Assembly (NCBI GenBank): GCA_913055735.1 | Contig: CAJXKD010000001.1 | Location: 1,364,001-1,428,000 of the forward strand | Direction of reading: 5' to 3' | Origin: an uncultured Rhodospirillales bacterium | GTDB taxonomy: Bacteria > Pseudomonadota > Alphaproteobacteria > Rhodospirillales > UBA2165 | DNA: 64,000 bases | Shown: in pieces, positions 35,620 to 45,239 of the stretch | Position numbering within the stretch: the first letter of the stretch is position 1 | Layout of the letters: each line of letters begins with the position of its first letter | Made by a program: the position numbers and the translations under genes | The notes under the pieces: generated by a model | What the model saw: the letters and a program-made list of their open reading frames with translations, nothing else | Database searches by the model: none | Told to the model about the DNA's origin: nothing

Positions 35620-36423
35620 TCAGCTGCCGAAACCCAACACGTCCTGCATGGAATAGAGGCCGGGAGCTTTACCATCGGCCCAAAGCGCGGCCCGCACGGC
35701 ACCGCGGGCAAATACCTCGCGCGACGACGCCTTGTGGGTCAGTTCGACCCGCTCGCCGTCGGCGGCAAAGACCACCGTGTGGTCGCCGACGACATCGCCG
35801 CCCCGCAACACCGCGAAGCCGATGTCGCCCGAGCGGCGCGGCCCCGTGATGCCGTCACGGCCTCGTTGCGCCACGTCGGACAACGACACGTTACGCCCGG
35901 CTGCCGCCGCCCGGCCAAGGCCGAGGGCCGTGCCCGACGGCGCGTCGACTTTGTGCCGGTGATGCATCTCGACGATTTCGATGTCGTAGTCTTCGTCCAA
36001 AATTCCCGCGACACGTTCCGTCAACGCCAGCAACAGATTTACGCCGATGGAAAAGTTGGGCGCCTGGACAATCGCCGTACGCTTGGCGGCGTCGGCGAGC
36101 ACCTTCTGGTGGCTGTCTTCGAGACCGGTGGTGCCGACGACCAGAACCTTGCCCGTTTCCGCGGCCAGTTCCGCGTGCGCCACCGTCGCCGCCGGCGCCG
36201 TGAAATCGATGACCGCATCGGAAGCGGCGAACAAAGCTGCCGCATCGTCCGAAACGGTCAAACCGGATGCGGGCAGCCCCGCGAGGGTTGCGACATCTTC
36301 ACCGATATGCGGATTGCCCGGGCCTTCCGAGCCACCGGCCAGGTCGCAGCCGCCGGTGCCGGTGATCTGAGTCACCAACATGCGGCCCATCCGGCCTGCG
36401 CAGCCAACAACACCGATTTTCAT
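35620..36423 (-). CDS. dapB: 4-hydroxy-tetrahydrodipicolinate reductase
   Basis: DapB reduces the tetrahydrodipicolinate precursor in the lysine and diaminopimelate pathway, using NAD(P)H. 267 residues from ATG 36423, which has a GGGGGCGG just upstream. Motifs: VVGCAGRMGRMLV (nucleotide loop), VVGTTGLEDSHQ, and EMHHRHKVDAPSGTALGLG, which holds the catalytic histidine pair and lysine. It is downstream of dnaJ by 57 bases, a conserved neighbourhood in this group. Confidence 0.96.
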   Translation of the reverse strand: MKIGVVGCAGRMGRMLVTQITGTGGCDLAGGSEGPGNPHIGEDVATLAGLPASGLTVSDDAAALFAASDAVIDFTAPAATVAHAELAAETGKVLVVGTTGLEDSHQKVLADAAKRTAIVQAPNFSIGVNLLLALTERVAGILDEDYDIEIVEMHHRHKVDAPSGTALGLGRAAAAGRNVSLSDVAQRGRDGITGPRRSGDIGFAVLRGGDVVGDHTVVFAADGERVELTHKASSREVFARGAVRAALWADGKAPGLYSMQDVLGFGS

Positions 36424-36480
36424 AGTCCGCCCCCTCACGATGGACCCGACCACCCACGATTAGGGGCCGGACCCGGCAGG

Positions 36481-37635
36481 TCATTCCTTCAGATCTTCCC
36501 ACAGTTCCTTCACCTTGGTGAAGAAACCTTCGGATTCGGGACTGTTTTGCACCTTGCCGCCGGCTTTTTCAAATTCCTTGAGCAGTTCCTTCTGCTTCTT
36601 GGTCAGATTAACCGGTGTTTCCACGGACGCTTGAACGAACATGTCGCCCCGCTCGCGCGAGCGCAAGATGGACATGCCCTTACCGCGCAGACGGAACTGA
36701 TGCCCCGATTGAGTACCGGAAGGAATGTTGATGCGCGCCCGGCCACCGTCAACGGTCGGCACCTCGATATGGCCGCCGAGCGTCGCCGCGGTGATGGGGA
36801 TCGGCACCTTGCAATAGATGTTGGCGCCGTCGCGATGGAAGATGTGATGGGGGGCCACCGAAATGAAAATATAGAGATCGCCCGCCGGTGCGCCGCGCAG
36901 CCCCGCTTCACCTTCGCCCGCCAACCGGATGCGGGTGCCGTCCTCGACTCCTGCCGGAATGTTAACCGACAGGGTCCGTTCCTTCTGCTTACGGCCCGAT
37001 CCGTTACAGGAGGTGCACGCCTCCTTGATTACTTGGCCGGTCCCGCGGCATGTCGGGCAAGTGCGTTCGATGGTGAAGAACCCTTGTTGGGCACGGATTT
37101 TCCCATATCCCTGGCAGGACGGGCAGGTATCGGGCGCCTTGCCGCCCGCCGACCCCATGCCGTTGCACGCCTCGCATTGCACCGATGTCGGCACGCGGAT
37201 ATTCGACTTCGCGCCGTTGAAGGCTTCGGCGAGGGAGATTTCCATATTGTAGCGAAGATCGGCGCCGCGCCCTGAGTTGCGCCCGCCGCGACGGCCGCCG
37301 GCCGCACCGAAGTCGCCGAACATCTCGTCGAAGATATCGGCAAAGCCGGACCCGAAGCCCGCGCCGCCGCCGAAGCCCTGTTCGAAACCGCCGCCGCCGG
37401 GACCGCCGTTTTCGAAGGCGGCATGACCGTACCGATCATAGGCCGCGCGCTTCTGCTCATCCGATAGGATGTCGTTGGCTTCGTTGATTTCTTTGAATTT
37501 CTGCTCGGCCGCCGTGTCACCCGGATTGCGATCTGGGTGATACTGCATGGCCAGCTTGCGGTAGGCGGCCTTGATGTCGCTGGCGCTGGCACCTTTTTCG
37601 ATACCGAGTGTCTGATAATAGTCCTGTTTGGCCAT
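36481..37635 (-). CDS. dnaJ: Chaperone DnaJ
   Basis: A 384-residue class A J-protein. The J-domain has [22 protein letters not shown] split by helix boundaries and the HPD motif in [11 protein letters not shown]; a Gly/Phe-rich region with [12 protein letters not shown] follows; four CXXCXGXG zinc repeats ([32 protein letters not shown]) and two substrate-binding C-terminal domains complete it. It stimulates DnaK ATPase and presents substrates. The gap to dnaK is 106 bases and holds a GC palindrome plus a T-run. Confidence 0.97.
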   Translation of the reverse strand: MAKQDYYQTLGIEKGASASDIKAAYRKLAMQYHPDRNPGDTAAEQKFKEINEANDILSDEQKRAAYDRYGHAAFENGGPGGGGFEQGFGGGAGFGSGFADIFDEMFGDFGAAGGRRGGRNSGRGADLRYNMEISLAEAFNGAKSNIRVPTSVQCEACNGMGSAGGKAPDTCPSCQGYGKIRAQQGFFTIERTCPTCRGTGQVIKEACTSCNGSGRKQKERTLSVNIPAGVEDGTRIRLAGEGEAGLRGAPAGDLYIFISVAPHHIFHRDGANIYCKVPIPITAATLGGHIEVPTVDGGRARINIPSGTQSGHQFRLRGKGMSILRSRERGDMFVQASVETPVNLTKKQKELLKEFEKAGGKVQNSPESEGFFTKVKELWEDLKE

Positions 37636-37660
37636 TACACCCGTTCCGCCTCAAAGGAGA

Positions 37661-37692
37661 CGCCCGAGCATCCAAAAAAAGGCGCCCGGGCG
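37661..37692 (-). terminator. Possible attenuator between dnaK and dnaJ
   Basis: On the minus strand a GC-rich palindrome (37681-37692, core GCCCGGGC) runs directly into seven T (37674-37680). The same arm can pair with CGGGCG at 37661-37666 around the T-run. A partial terminator here would lower dnaJ relative to dnaK, as is seen in other dnaKJ operons. The stem is short, so this is tentative. Confidence 0.35.
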
Positions 37693-37741
37693 ATCCATCC
37701 CATTATATCCATATGTCCCGGCATTCCCGAGCGAGACCCGG

Positions 37742-39697
37742 TTAGGTATCTTTCTTGTCCGGGTCCACTTCCTCGAATTCGGCATCGACGACTGTCGCGT
37801 CGTCGCCACCGGATGCGCCACCAGCGGCATCGTCGGCTCCGGGCATGCCTCCCGGCATATCACCTGGCATATCCGGTGCCGCGCCTTCTTCCTGCGACGC
37901 TTTATACATGGCCTCGCCGAGCTTCATGGAAGCCTGCATCAGAACATCGGTCTTAGCCTTGATGGCATCGTGGTCTTCGCCATTCAACGCCGTCCGCAGC
38001 TCTTCTGCGGCATCTTCGATGGCCTTCTTTTCGTCGGCGGAAACCTTGTCGCCGTATTCCTGCAGGTTCTTGTCCGTCGTGTGCAACAGGGAATCGGCCT
38101 GGTTGCGCACCTCGACCAGTTCCTTGCGCTTCTTGTCATCGTCGGCATGCTCTTCGGCTTCCTTGACCATGCGGTCGATATCCGCATCGGACAATCCGCC
38201 CGAGGCCTGGATACGTATCTGCTGTTCCTTGCCGGTCGCCTTATCCTTGGCGGACACGTTGACGATACCGTTGGCGTCGATGTCGAAGGTGACCTCGATC
38301 TGCGGCATGCCGCGCGGTGCCGGCGGAATGCCCATCAGATCAAACTGGCCGAGAAGCTTGTTGTCCGCCGCCATTTCGCGTTCACCTTGGAACACGCGAA
38401 TGGTCACGGCCGATTGATTGTCCTCGGCGGTGGAGAACACCTGCCCCTTGCGCGTCGGGATCGTCGTGTTGCGGTCGATCAACCGGGTGAACACGCCACC
38501 CAAGGTTTCGATACCGAGCGACAGCGGGGTAACGTCGAGAAGCAGAACGTCCTTCACGTCGCCCTGCAGCACGCCGCCCTGGATCGCCGCGCCGATGGCA
38601 ACGACCTCGTCCGGGTTCACGCCCTTGTGGGGTTCGCGGCCAAAGAATTCCTTCACCCGTTCCTGAACCTTGGGCATGCGGGTCATACCGCCGACCAGGA
38701 TTACTTCCTTGATCTCGCCCGCCGTAATGCCGGCGTCCTTCAAGGCCGCTTTGCAGGGTGCGATGGTACGTTCGATCAGGCTGTCGACGAGCGCCTCGAG
38801 CTTGGCGCGGGTCAATTTGATATTGAGGTGCTTGGGACCGCTCGCATCGGCGGTGATGAACGGCAGGTTCACTTCGGTTTGGACCGAGCTGGACAGCTCA
38901 ATCTTGGCCTTTTCCGCCGCTTCCTTCAGCCGTTGCAGCGCGAGCTTGTCGTCACGCAGATCAATACCGGCTTCCTTTTTGAACTCGTCGGCGAGGTAGT
39001 CGATGATGCATTTGTCGAAGTCTTCACCGCCGAGGAACGTGTCGCCGTTGGTGGACTTCACCTCGAACACGCCGTCGCCGATCTCCAGAATGGAAACGTC
39101 GAACGTGCCGCCGCCAAGGTCGTAAACGGCAATGATGCCGTTTTCTTTTTTGTCGAGGCCGTAGGCGAGGGCTGCCGCGGTGGGTTCGTTGATGATGCGC
39201 AGCACGTCGAGGCCAGCGATCTTGCCGGCATCCTTCGTCGCTTGGCGCTGGGAATCGTTGAAGTAAGCGGGCACCGTGATCACCGCTTGGGTCACCGTGT
39301 CGCCGAGATACGCCTCGGCGGTTTCCTTCATCTTCTGCAGAATGAAGGCGCTGACCTCGCTCGGGCTGTGCTTCTTGCCTTTGACCTCAACCCATGCATC
39401 GTTGTTGTCGGCGGCAACAATCTTGTACGGAACCAGCCCCTTATCCTTTTCGGTCATGGGGTCGTCGTAGCGGCGGCCGATCAAACGCTTGATGGCGTAC
39501 AGGGTGTTTTCGGGATTGGTGACGGCTTGGCGTTTGGCCGATTGCCCGACCAGCCGCTCGTCACCTTCGGTGAACGCGACCATGGACGGCGTCGTACGCG
39601 CGCCCTCGGAATTCTCGATGACTTTGGCCTCTGCGCCCTCCATCAAAGCGACACAGGAGTTGGTGGTACCAAGGTCAATACCAATAACTTTGCTCAT
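37742..39697 (-). CDS. dnaK: Chaperone DnaK (Hsp70)
   Basis: A 651-residue Hsp70. The nucleotide-binding domain starts [19 protein letters not shown] and includes [19 protein letters not shown] and [14 protein letters not shown]; the linker [16 protein letters not shown] leads into the peptide-binding domain, and the C-terminal tail ends in an acidic stretch after a Gly/Met-rich segment. ATG 39697 has GAGGACAG upstream. Works with DnaJ and GrpE in folding; heat-shock control through RpoH is expected. Antisense open frames across it are codon-bias shadows. Confidence 0.98.
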   Translation of the reverse strand: MSKVIGIDLGTTNSCVALMEGAEAKVIENSEGARTTPSMVAFTEGDERLVGQSAKRQAVTNPENTLYAIKRLIGRRYDDPMTEKDKGLVPYKIVAADNNDAWVEVKGKKHSPSEVSAFILQKMKETAEAYLGDTVTQAVITVPAYFNDSQRQATKDAGKIAGLDVLRIINEPTAAALAYGLDKKENGIIAVYDLGGGTFDVSILEIGDGVFEVKSTNGDTFLGGEDFDKCIIDYLADEFKKEAGIDLRDDKLALQRLKEAAEKAKIELSSSVQTEVNLPFITADASGPKHLNIKLTRAKLEALVDSLIERTIAPCKAALKDAGITAGEIKEVILVGGMTRMPKVQERVKEFFGREPHKGVNPDEVVAIGAAIQGGVLQGDVKDVLLLDVTPLSLGIETLGGVFTRLIDRNTTIPTRKGQVFSTAEDNQSAVTIRVFQGEREMAADNKLLGQFDLMGIPPAPRGMPQIEVTFDIDANGIVNVSAKDKATGKEQQIRIQASGGLSDADIDRMVKEAEEHADDDKKRKELVEVRNQADSLLHTTDKNLQEYGDKVSADEKKAIEDAAEELRTALNGEDHDAIKAKTDVLMQASMKLGEAMYKASQEEGAAPDMPGDMPGGMPGADDAAGGASGGDDATVVDAEFEEVDPDKKDT

Positions 39698-39796
39698 TCT
39701 GTCCTCTTTCCTCAGCAACAGAACCTCACAGCCCGGAAACGGCGCTGTGCGGCGTTTATGGCCCGGATGATCCGGCGCGGGTTTAATATGGCCGAT

Positions 39797-39831
39797 ATAT
39801 AAGTAGGTGCCGCCGGGCGCGCAACCTCAAG
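39797..39831 (-). promoter_or_regulatory. Weak candidate promoter of dnaK
   Basis: On the minus strand CTTGAGG (39825-39831) resembles the -35 of RpoH promoters, and a CCTACTTATAT segment (to 39797) lies downstream. Spacing from CTTG to CTTATAT is 24 bases, too long for a standard match; using CCTACT gives about 17-18. Position 100-130 bases before dnaK is sensible, but the match is imperfect. Confidence 0.3.
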
Positions 39832-39909
39832 AAAGCCCCGCAGCGGCCCAAGAATCTACCGTGATTTCAGCCGATGTATTTGCTGTCTCATATATATACT
39901 GCCAGCAGG

Positions 39910-39919
39910 TGGTTAACCA
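39910..39919. promoter_or_regulatory. Palindromic possible operator before the DUF1848 gene
   Basis: TGGTTAACCA is a perfect 10-base palindrome 28 bases before the chosen DUF1848 start, followed three bases on by a GGTTA half-copy. A TA-rich stretch (TATATATA, about 39890) just upstream could be the -10, which would put the palindrome at an operator position. No regulator gene is adjacent. Confidence 0.3.
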
Positions 39920-39947
39920 TGTGGTTATTCATAGGTTTATTGAGGCC

Positions 39948-40817
39948 ATGATCGTTTCGGCATCGTACAAAACCGATATTCCCGCCTTTTACAGCGCCTG
40001 GTTCCGGAACCGGCTGCGCGCCGGTTTTTGCCGGGTGCGGAACCCCTATGGCGGCAAGCCGTTCGAGGTCTCCCTCAAGCCTGAAGATGTCGACGGATAT
40101 GTCTTTTGGACGCGAAATTTATCGCCGTTTTTCAACGTGCTGGAAGAAATCGACGCGGACGGTGTCTCCTTCGTCGTGCAACTCACCGTTACCGGCTATG
40201 GGCGTGAATTGGAGACCGCGACCCTGTCCGCCGAACAGGCGATGGCGCAGATCGAACAAGTGGCCGACCGCTGGGGCCGGCGGCGGCCGGTTTGGCGCTA
40301 CGACCCCATCGTCTTCTCCGATCTGACGCCGCCCGACTGGCATGTGGCCAACTTCAAGAAATTAGCCGAGCAGCTTTCAGGGTCGGTCGATGAGGTGGTG
40401 GTGTCGTTCCTGCAGCCCTATCGCAAAACCACCCGCAATCTGAATGCCGCCGCAGAGGCGCACGGCTTTATTTGGGAAGACCCGGATAGCGGCCGGAAAA
40501 AGGACCTGTTGGAAAAGCTGGCCGAGATCGGCGGCACGCATGGCATCCGAACGACCCTGTGCGGCCAGCCGGACCTGATCGTCGAGGGTGTCGCCGAAGC
40601 GGCATGCATCGATGCCGACCGCTTGAGCGACATCGCCGGACGCCCCATCGGCGCGGCGGCCAAGCCGCACCGTCAAACCTGCCGGTGCGCGGCGTCGCGC
40701 GACATCGGCGGCTACGATACCTGCCCGCCCGGCTGCACCTATTGCTACGCCGTCTCCAACCGCGACCGCGCCAAGGAGTACATGGCCGAGCACGAGCCGA
40801 CGGCGGCAGCGCTTTGA
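39948..40817 (+). CDS. DUF1848 family protein with C-terminal cysteine cluster
   Basis: A 289-residue protein matching DUF1848 by its start IVSASYKTDIPAFYSAWF, VFWTRNLSPF and WRYDPIVFSDLTP. The last 45 residues hold five cysteines: C245 and C247 in TCRCAASRDIG, and C259, C263 and C266 in CPPGCTYCYA, which is the CX3CX2C spacing of radical-SAM iron-sulfur sites but at the C-terminus rather than the N-terminus. Catalytic function is not established. ATG 39948 (GAGG just before) matches the family start; the longer frame is probably untranslated. It sits with an EamA transporter between dnaK and grpE. Confidence 0.82.
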   Translation: MIVSASYKTDIPAFYSAWFRNRLRAGFCRVRNPYGGKPFEVSLKPEDVDGYVFWTRNLSPFFNVLEEIDADGVSFVVQLTVTGYGRELETATLSAEQAMAQIEQVADRWGRRRPVWRYDPIVFSDLTPPDWHVANFKKLAEQLSGSVDEVVVSFLQPYRKTTRNLNAAAEAHGFIWEDPDSGRKKDLLEKLAEIGGTHGIRTTLCGQPDLIVEGVAEAACIDADRLSDIAGRPIGAAAKPHRQTCRCAASRDIGGYDTCPPGCTYCYAVSNRDRAKEYMAEHEPTAAAL

Positions 40818-40904
40818 TTTAGCGAGCCCGTCGCAAGAAGCGGATAGCGGCCCCCAGTCCGGCGTTCCAAAGTGACGGAACGTCATCGGGAGAGGGGATC
40901 CGGA

Positions 40905-41843
40905 ATGAATTGGGGTGTCGGGTTGATCCTGCTGTTCGTCGCCGCAGCGGCGGCACGCGACGTTTTCTTCGGCCATGTGTTTCAGCAATACCGGTTCTTC
41001 GACATCGTGCTGGTATCCTTTTCCATCGCGACGCTGTTGTTCGGCAGCGTCGTCCTTTCGCGCCAACGCGCACAACTGGTGAGGCTCAAGGATCAGTGGG
41101 GAGATATCGTGCGCGCCAATATCGGCACCGCCGCCGCTTGGCTGTCTTTCTTCGTTGCCCTGAAAACGCTGGAGCCCGCCATCGTCAATACGATCCACAC
41201 GGGCATGGGGTCGGTGACCCTGGTGGGGCTGGGCGCAATGGGGTGGCACATCTCTCGCCCTGTCCCGCTGCGTCCGCTCGAGGTCGCGATCCAAGCCGGG
41301 GTTCTTTTCTCGCTTCTCGCTCTGTCCGCCGTTGTGCTGTTGAACGTCTCCGGCCTGACGACCCGCACGGCATCCGAAAATCTGATCGGTCTTGTTTTCG
41401 CCTTCGCCAGCGGCGTGTTCATTTCGCTGACCTCCGACGTCACGCGCCGCATGCACGACAACGGCATCACCGCCGAGGCGGTGCTCGCGGTTCGCTTTTT
41501 TCTTATGATTGGGATCGCGGCGGGGATGCATCTGGTTGGCACCGGGGAGGGCGCACCGCTCACCGATGCCGCCGCGCTCGCGCGGGTCACAGGTGCCGCC
41601 TTGGTGCTGATCGTCGCGCCTCTTTATGCCCTGCAATTAGGCCTCGTGCGGATATCCGCAGTTGGCACCTGGATTATTCTGGCGCTAGGGCCGTGCCTGG
41701 TGTTCGCGGCACAGGCCTTCGACGGGCGGCTCCATTATTCGCCCTATACCCTGGCCTGCATCATTGCCTATTCGGCGTTGGTCATAGTCGCCAACGCCGT
41801 TCGGGAATGGAGCAAACGCCGGGCTATCCCGGCTCCCGGCTAG
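40905..41843 (+). CDS. EamA/DMT-family membrane transporter
   Basis: A 312-residue integral membrane protein with about ten helices and two EamA-like halves, a drug/metabolite transporter fold. IGTAAAWLSFFVALKTLEPAIVNTI (as consecutive helix parts) is the recognisable EamA block. Cargo is unknown; many relatives export amino acids or metabolites. AGAGGGGATC precedes ATG 40905. The stop interlocks with that of grpE in CTAG, so the two genes overlap tail to tail by four bases. Confidence 0.8.
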   Translation: MNWGVGLILLFVAAAAARDVFFGHVFQQYRFFDIVLVSFSIATLLFGSVVLSRQRAQLVRLKDQWGDIVRANIGTAAAWLSFFVALKTLEPAIVNTIHTGMGSVTLVGLGAMGWHISRPVPLRPLEVAIQAGVLFSLLALSAVVLLNVSGLTTRTASENLIGLVFAFASGVFISLTSDVTRRMHDNGITAEAVLAVRFFLMIGIAAGMHLVGTGEGAPLTDAAALARVTGAALVLIVAPLYALQLGLVRISAVGTWIILALGPCLVFAAQAFDGRLHYSPYTLACIIAYSALVIVANAVREWSKRRAIPAPG

Positions 41844-42583
41844 AGTTCCTTGTCGACCTTGGGGCCGCCCGCTGCATCCGAAGCTTTCTCGTAAGCCGAC
41901 GTATCGCCGCCTGACGACTCGGCCGCCGCCGGGTCGGTCGCTTCCTCCGCCGGCACCTCTTCCAGCTTGGGCCCGCCTTTCGACACGCCGACCATGGCGG
42001 GACGCAGCAGCCGGTCATGGATCATGTAGCCTTTCTGCATTTCCTGAACCACCAGCCCCGCCGGTTGGGACGGGTCTTCCACCTCGAACATCGCCTGATG
42101 GAAATTGTGGTCGAACCTCTTGCCGAGGGCCTCGATGGGTTTGACGCCCACCTGCTCACAGGCATTCGCCAATGACCGTTCGGTCATTTCGATGCCAACC
42201 AACAGGTTATGCAGGTCCTCATTATCGGTGCGGGCATTCTCGTCGACGGCGCCGATGGCGCGATTCAGATTGTCGGCCACCCCCAGCACCTCGCGCGCGA
42301 AATTGGCGATGGCGTATTTGGAGATGTCTTTTTTCTCACGTTCCATCCGCCGCCGCAGATTCTCCGCCTCGGCGAGAGAACGCATCAGCTGATCCTTGAG
42401 CGACGCGGCCTCTTTCTGCAAATCCTCATAAGTTTTGGCCCCGCTCTCTTCCGCGCCAGCGGCCTCTTCCGCTTCCTGCTCCGCGGCTTGCTCAGCATCG
42501 GCTTCGGCTTCGGCCGTCTCCTCTTCTGGCGCGGCGTTCTCTTCCGCCGTTTCTTCTTCGGGTTTGTTTTCCTGATTGGTCAT
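41840..42583 (-). CDS. grpE: Nucleotide exchange factor GrpE
   Basis: A 247-residue DnaK co-chaperone that releases ADP. The first 50 residues are very acidic low complexity (Glu/Ala-rich), followed by the long coiled coil with LMRSLAEAENLRRRMEREKK and the beta-wing with NFHQAMFEVEDPSQPAGLV and MQKGYMIHDRLLRPAMVGVS. The C-terminal tail after VSKGGPK is again acidic and disordered. ATG 42583 has a CAGGAAG site. Downstream of hrcA by 29 bases, one transcript. Confidence 0.95.
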   Translation of the reverse strand: MTNQENKPEEETAEENAAPEEETAEAEADAEQAAEQEAEEAAGAEESGAKTYEDLQKEAASLKDQLMRSLAEAENLRRRMEREKKDISKYAIANFAREVLGVADNLNRAIGAVDENARTDNEDLHNLLVGIEMTERSLANACEQVGVKPIEALGKRFDHNFHQAMFEVEDPSQPAGLVVQEMQKGYMIHDRLLRPAMVGVSKGGPKLEEVPAEEATDPAAAESSGGDTSAYEKASDAAGGPKVDKEL

Positions 42584-42612
42584 TGTGCTTCCTGGTCGCG
42601 TTCTGATTTGTT

Positions 42613-43674
42613 CTAACCGATTACCTTGCCGATCAATTTGGCCGTGTAATCGACCATGGGAATGATGCGCGCATAGTTCATGCGCGTCGGCCCGATCACG
42701 CCAATGGCGCCGATCAACTGCTGCTGGCTCGAATGGTAGGGCGCGACAATAAACGAGCACCCCGACACCGAAAACAGATCATTATCGGCGCCGATGAAAA
42801 TCTGCACGCCCTCGCTGCGGTCGGCAAGATCGAGAACACGCAACATCATTTCCTCGGTTTCGAGGGCGGAGAACAGCGCCCGGATGCGCTCCAGATCCGT
42901 GATCGCCGTAATATCATCGAGCAAATGCGCCTGACCGCGCAGGATCAACGTGCCGCCTTTCTCGCCGCCCGCCCAGGTGGCAAGGCCAGCCTCCACCACC
43001 TTGGCCGACAAGGCATCCAACTGGGCCCGGTTCTGTTTTAATTCCGCGTCGATCTGGGCCTGCGCTTCACGCAGCGTCCGGCCCACCAGCTTGGCACTGA
43101 GATAGTTGCTGGCCTCGATCAGTGCCGATGCCGGCACGTCCGGCGGCACCTCGATCAGACGGTTCTCGACGACGCCTTCGGAGGTGACCATAACGACGAG
43201 GGCCCGGCCCGGGCTCAGGTTGATAAATTCGATATGCTTGAGCGGCGCTTCGGTCTTGGGCGCCATGACCAGACCGGTGCAATTGGATAGGCCCGACAAC
43301 GCCGTCGTTGCCTGTTCGAGCAATTGTTCGATGCTTTTGCCCGATCCCGCGAAACGGCTTTCGATGCCCTGACGCTCATCGGATGTCAGGTTGCCCACCT
43401 CGAGCAGGCCGTCCACGAACAGCCGCAGACCCGCCTCGGTCGGCAGGCGCCCGGCGGAAGTGTGCGGCGCGAACAACAGGCCGGCATCCTCCAGATCGGC
43501 CATCACGTTGCGGATGGTCGCGGGCGACAGTGTTTGCGACAACTGTTGCGACAAGGTCCGCGACCCGATGGGACCGCCGGTCGACAAATAGGTCTCGACG
43601 ATCTTGCGGAAAATCTCCCGCGACCGGTCGTTCAACTCGGTAATCGCCGATTGTTTTGTGTCTAGCTCACTCAT
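42613..43674 (-). CDS. hrcA: Heat-inducible transcription repressor HrcA
   Basis: HrcA represses groESL-type operons by binding CIRCE. The 353 residues have an N-terminal winged helix with YLSTGGPIGSRTLS and SPATIRNVMADLEDAGLL, the GAF-like middle domain and the C-terminal IGVIGPTRMNYARIIPMVDYTA. No CIRCE element (TTAGCACTC with its inverted copy) was found upstream of hrcA or elsewhere in the window, so its targets, probably groESL, are outside. Paired with grpE and divergent from rph. Confidence 0.96.
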   Translation of the reverse strand: MSELDTKQSAITELNDRSREIFRKIVETYLSTGGPIGSRTLSQQLSQTLSPATIRNVMADLEDAGLLFAPHTSAGRLPTEAGLRLFVDGLLEVGNLTSDERQGIESRFAGSGKSIEQLLEQATTALSGLSNCTGLVMAPKTEAPLKHIEFINLSPGRALVVMVTSEGVVENRLIEVPPDVPASALIEASNYLSAKLVGRTLREAQAQIDAELKQNRAQLDALSAKVVEAGLATWAGGEKGGTLILRGQAHLLDDITAITDLERIRALFSALETEEMMLRVLDLADRSEGVQIFIGADNDLFSVSGCSFIVAPYHSSQQQLIGAIGVIGPTRMNYARIIPMVDYTAKLIGKVIG

Positions 43675-43883
43675 CGCAACTGATCATGGACAATTGGGCC
43701 ATCAAAGGCGCCTGAAATGTAGTTTCGGGGGGTGGGGGCGTCAACGGGTCCAGGCATCTATTCCCTATCCCGGCAAACCAAGGCGGAAGGCCGTTTTCGG
43801 CACTAGACGGCCCATGGCCGCTTGTTTAGTGTCGCGCCAGCCCCAGAAAAGATTTATGGCAACAATAACACAAGGAACTGCCC

Positions 43884-44609
43884 ATGCGCCCGTCGGGACG
43901 CCAACCGAGCCAGATGCGCGATATTCACCTGGAAACCGGCATCAACAAGCACGCCGAAGGCTCCTGCCTGTCCCGGTTCGGGGATACACATGTGATCTGC
44001 ACCGCCTCGGTGGAGACCCGCGTGCCCGGCTGGATGCGGGATAGCGGAAAAGGCTGGGTTACCGCCGAATACGGCATGCTGCCCCGGTCCACGGGCACCC
44101 GCACCGACCGCGAAGCGGCACGCGGGAAACAAGGCGGCCGTACCTTGGAAATTCAGCGCCTGATCGGACGGTCGCTCCGCGCGGTCACCGACCTGACGGC
44201 CATGCCGGACATCCAAGTGCGGGTCGATTGCGATGTCATTCAGGCCGACGGCGGCACGCGCACCGCCTCCATCACCGGCGGTTACGTCGCGCTTCATCTG
44301 GCGTTCAAACACATCCTCGATCTAGGCCTCATCAAAACCATGCCTCTGATCGGCCAGGTCGCTGCCATTTCCTGCGGTGTCTACAAAGGCATCCCGGTGC
44401 TCGACCTCGATTACGATGAAGACAGCACCGCCGAAGTGGATGCCAACTTCGTCCTGACCCGCGACGGCGGTATGGTCGAAATTCAAGGCACGGCCGAGGA
44501 CAAGCCGTTCCCCGAATCCGACCTTCACGCCATGCTGGAACTGGCGAAGAAGGGCGTCGGCGAGTTGTGCATCGTGCAATCCGCCGCCATCGACGCGGCG
44601 ACATCTTGA
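43884..44609 (+). CDS. rph: Ribonuclease PH
   Basis: A phosphate-dependent 3'-5' exoribonuclease that trims tRNA 3' ends; 241 residues, normal length. Motifs: [14 protein letters not shown] at the start, [17 protein letters not shown] (near the RNA-binding region), and [19 protein letters not shown] carrying catalytic aspartates. AAGGAA precedes the ATG by seven bases. rdgB follows after five bases, and the rph-rdgB-hemW order is conserved in Alphaproteobacteria. Confidence 0.97.
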   Translation: MRPSGRQPSQMRDIHLETGINKHAEGSCLSRFGDTHVICTASVETRVPGWMRDSGKGWVTAEYGMLPRSTGTRTDREAARGKQGGRTLEIQRLIGRSLRAVTDLTAMPDIQVRVDCDVIQADGGTRTASITGGYVALHLAFKHILDLGLIKTMPLIGQVAAISCGVYKGIPVLDLDYDEDSTAEVDANFVLTRDGGMVEIQGTAEDKPFPESDLHAMLELAKKGVGELCIVQSAAIDAATS

Positions 44610-44614
44610 GAGAA

Positions 44615-45214
44615 ATGGTTCGGCATTTTACGGGCGGCAAGCTGATCATCGCGAGCCACAACAAAGGAAAGGTTGTCGAGATCGCCGATCTGTTGGCTCC
44701 CTTCGGCGCCGAGGTGATTTCGGCCGGAGACCTGGGCCTATCAGAGCCTGAGGAAACGGGCACCACGTTCGTCGCCAATGCCGAGCTCAAGGCCCACGCC
44801 GCCGCCGAGGCCGCCAAGCTGCCGGCGCTGGCCGACGATTCCGGACTGGCCGTCACAGCGTTGGACGGAGCGCCGGGTATCTACTCGGCCCGTTGGGCCG
44901 GGCCCGGAAAAGATTTCGATCTCGCCATGCGTAAGGTCGAAGAGGCGCTCGGCGGAAATCCGGACCGGTCGGCAAAGTTCGTTTGCGCGCTGACACTGGC
45001 CTGGCCCGACGGTCATTGCGATACGGTCGAAGGCGAGGTGCATGGTACACTCGTTTGGCCGCCGCGCGGCGACCTCGGCTTCGGCTATGATCCCATGTTC
45101 GTCCCCGACGGATACGACGTTACCTTCGGCGAAATGGATCCGGCAAAGAAACACGGTATCAGCCATCGGGCGGATGCTTTCCGCAAATTGGTGGCCGCGT
45201 GTTTCACGAAGTAG
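44615..45214 (+). CDS. rdgB: dITP/XTP pyrophosphatase (RdgB/HAM1)
   Basis: A 199-residue house-cleaning nucleotidase that hydrolyses dITP, ITP and XTP. Motifs: [17 protein letters not shown] at the N-terminus, [21 protein letters not shown] holding the catalytic acid, and [20 protein letters not shown] 44615 is chosen for family start and the GAGAG before it; the longer frame overlaps rph. Part of rph-rdgB-hemW. Confidence 0.96.
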   Translation: MVRHFTGGKLIIASHNKGKVVEIADLLAPFGAEVISAGDLGLSEPEETGTTFVANAELKAHAAAEAAKLPALADDSGLAVTALDGAPGIYSARWAGPGKDFDLAMRKVEEALGGNPDRSAKFVCALTLAWPDGHCDTVEGEVHGTLVWPPRGDLGFGYDPMFVPDGYDVTFGEMDPAKKHGISHRADAFRKLVAACFTK

Positions 45215-45239
45215 CAAAACACTTTTAAGGATTAGGGAC

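Noticed and set aside
37628..39802. A 724-codon open frame antisense to dnaK, and similar long frames opposite phoX, trpS, dnaJ/dapB, the DUF1848/EamA pair and the LpoA-like gene
   Set aside because: High-GC codon bias leaves the complementary frame free of stops. None has family motifs or a good start, and the sense genes are certain.
43675..43883. Looked for a CIRCE element upstream of hrcA
   Set aside because: No TTAGCACTC-N9-GAGTGCTAA or close variant was found here or elsewhere in the window.
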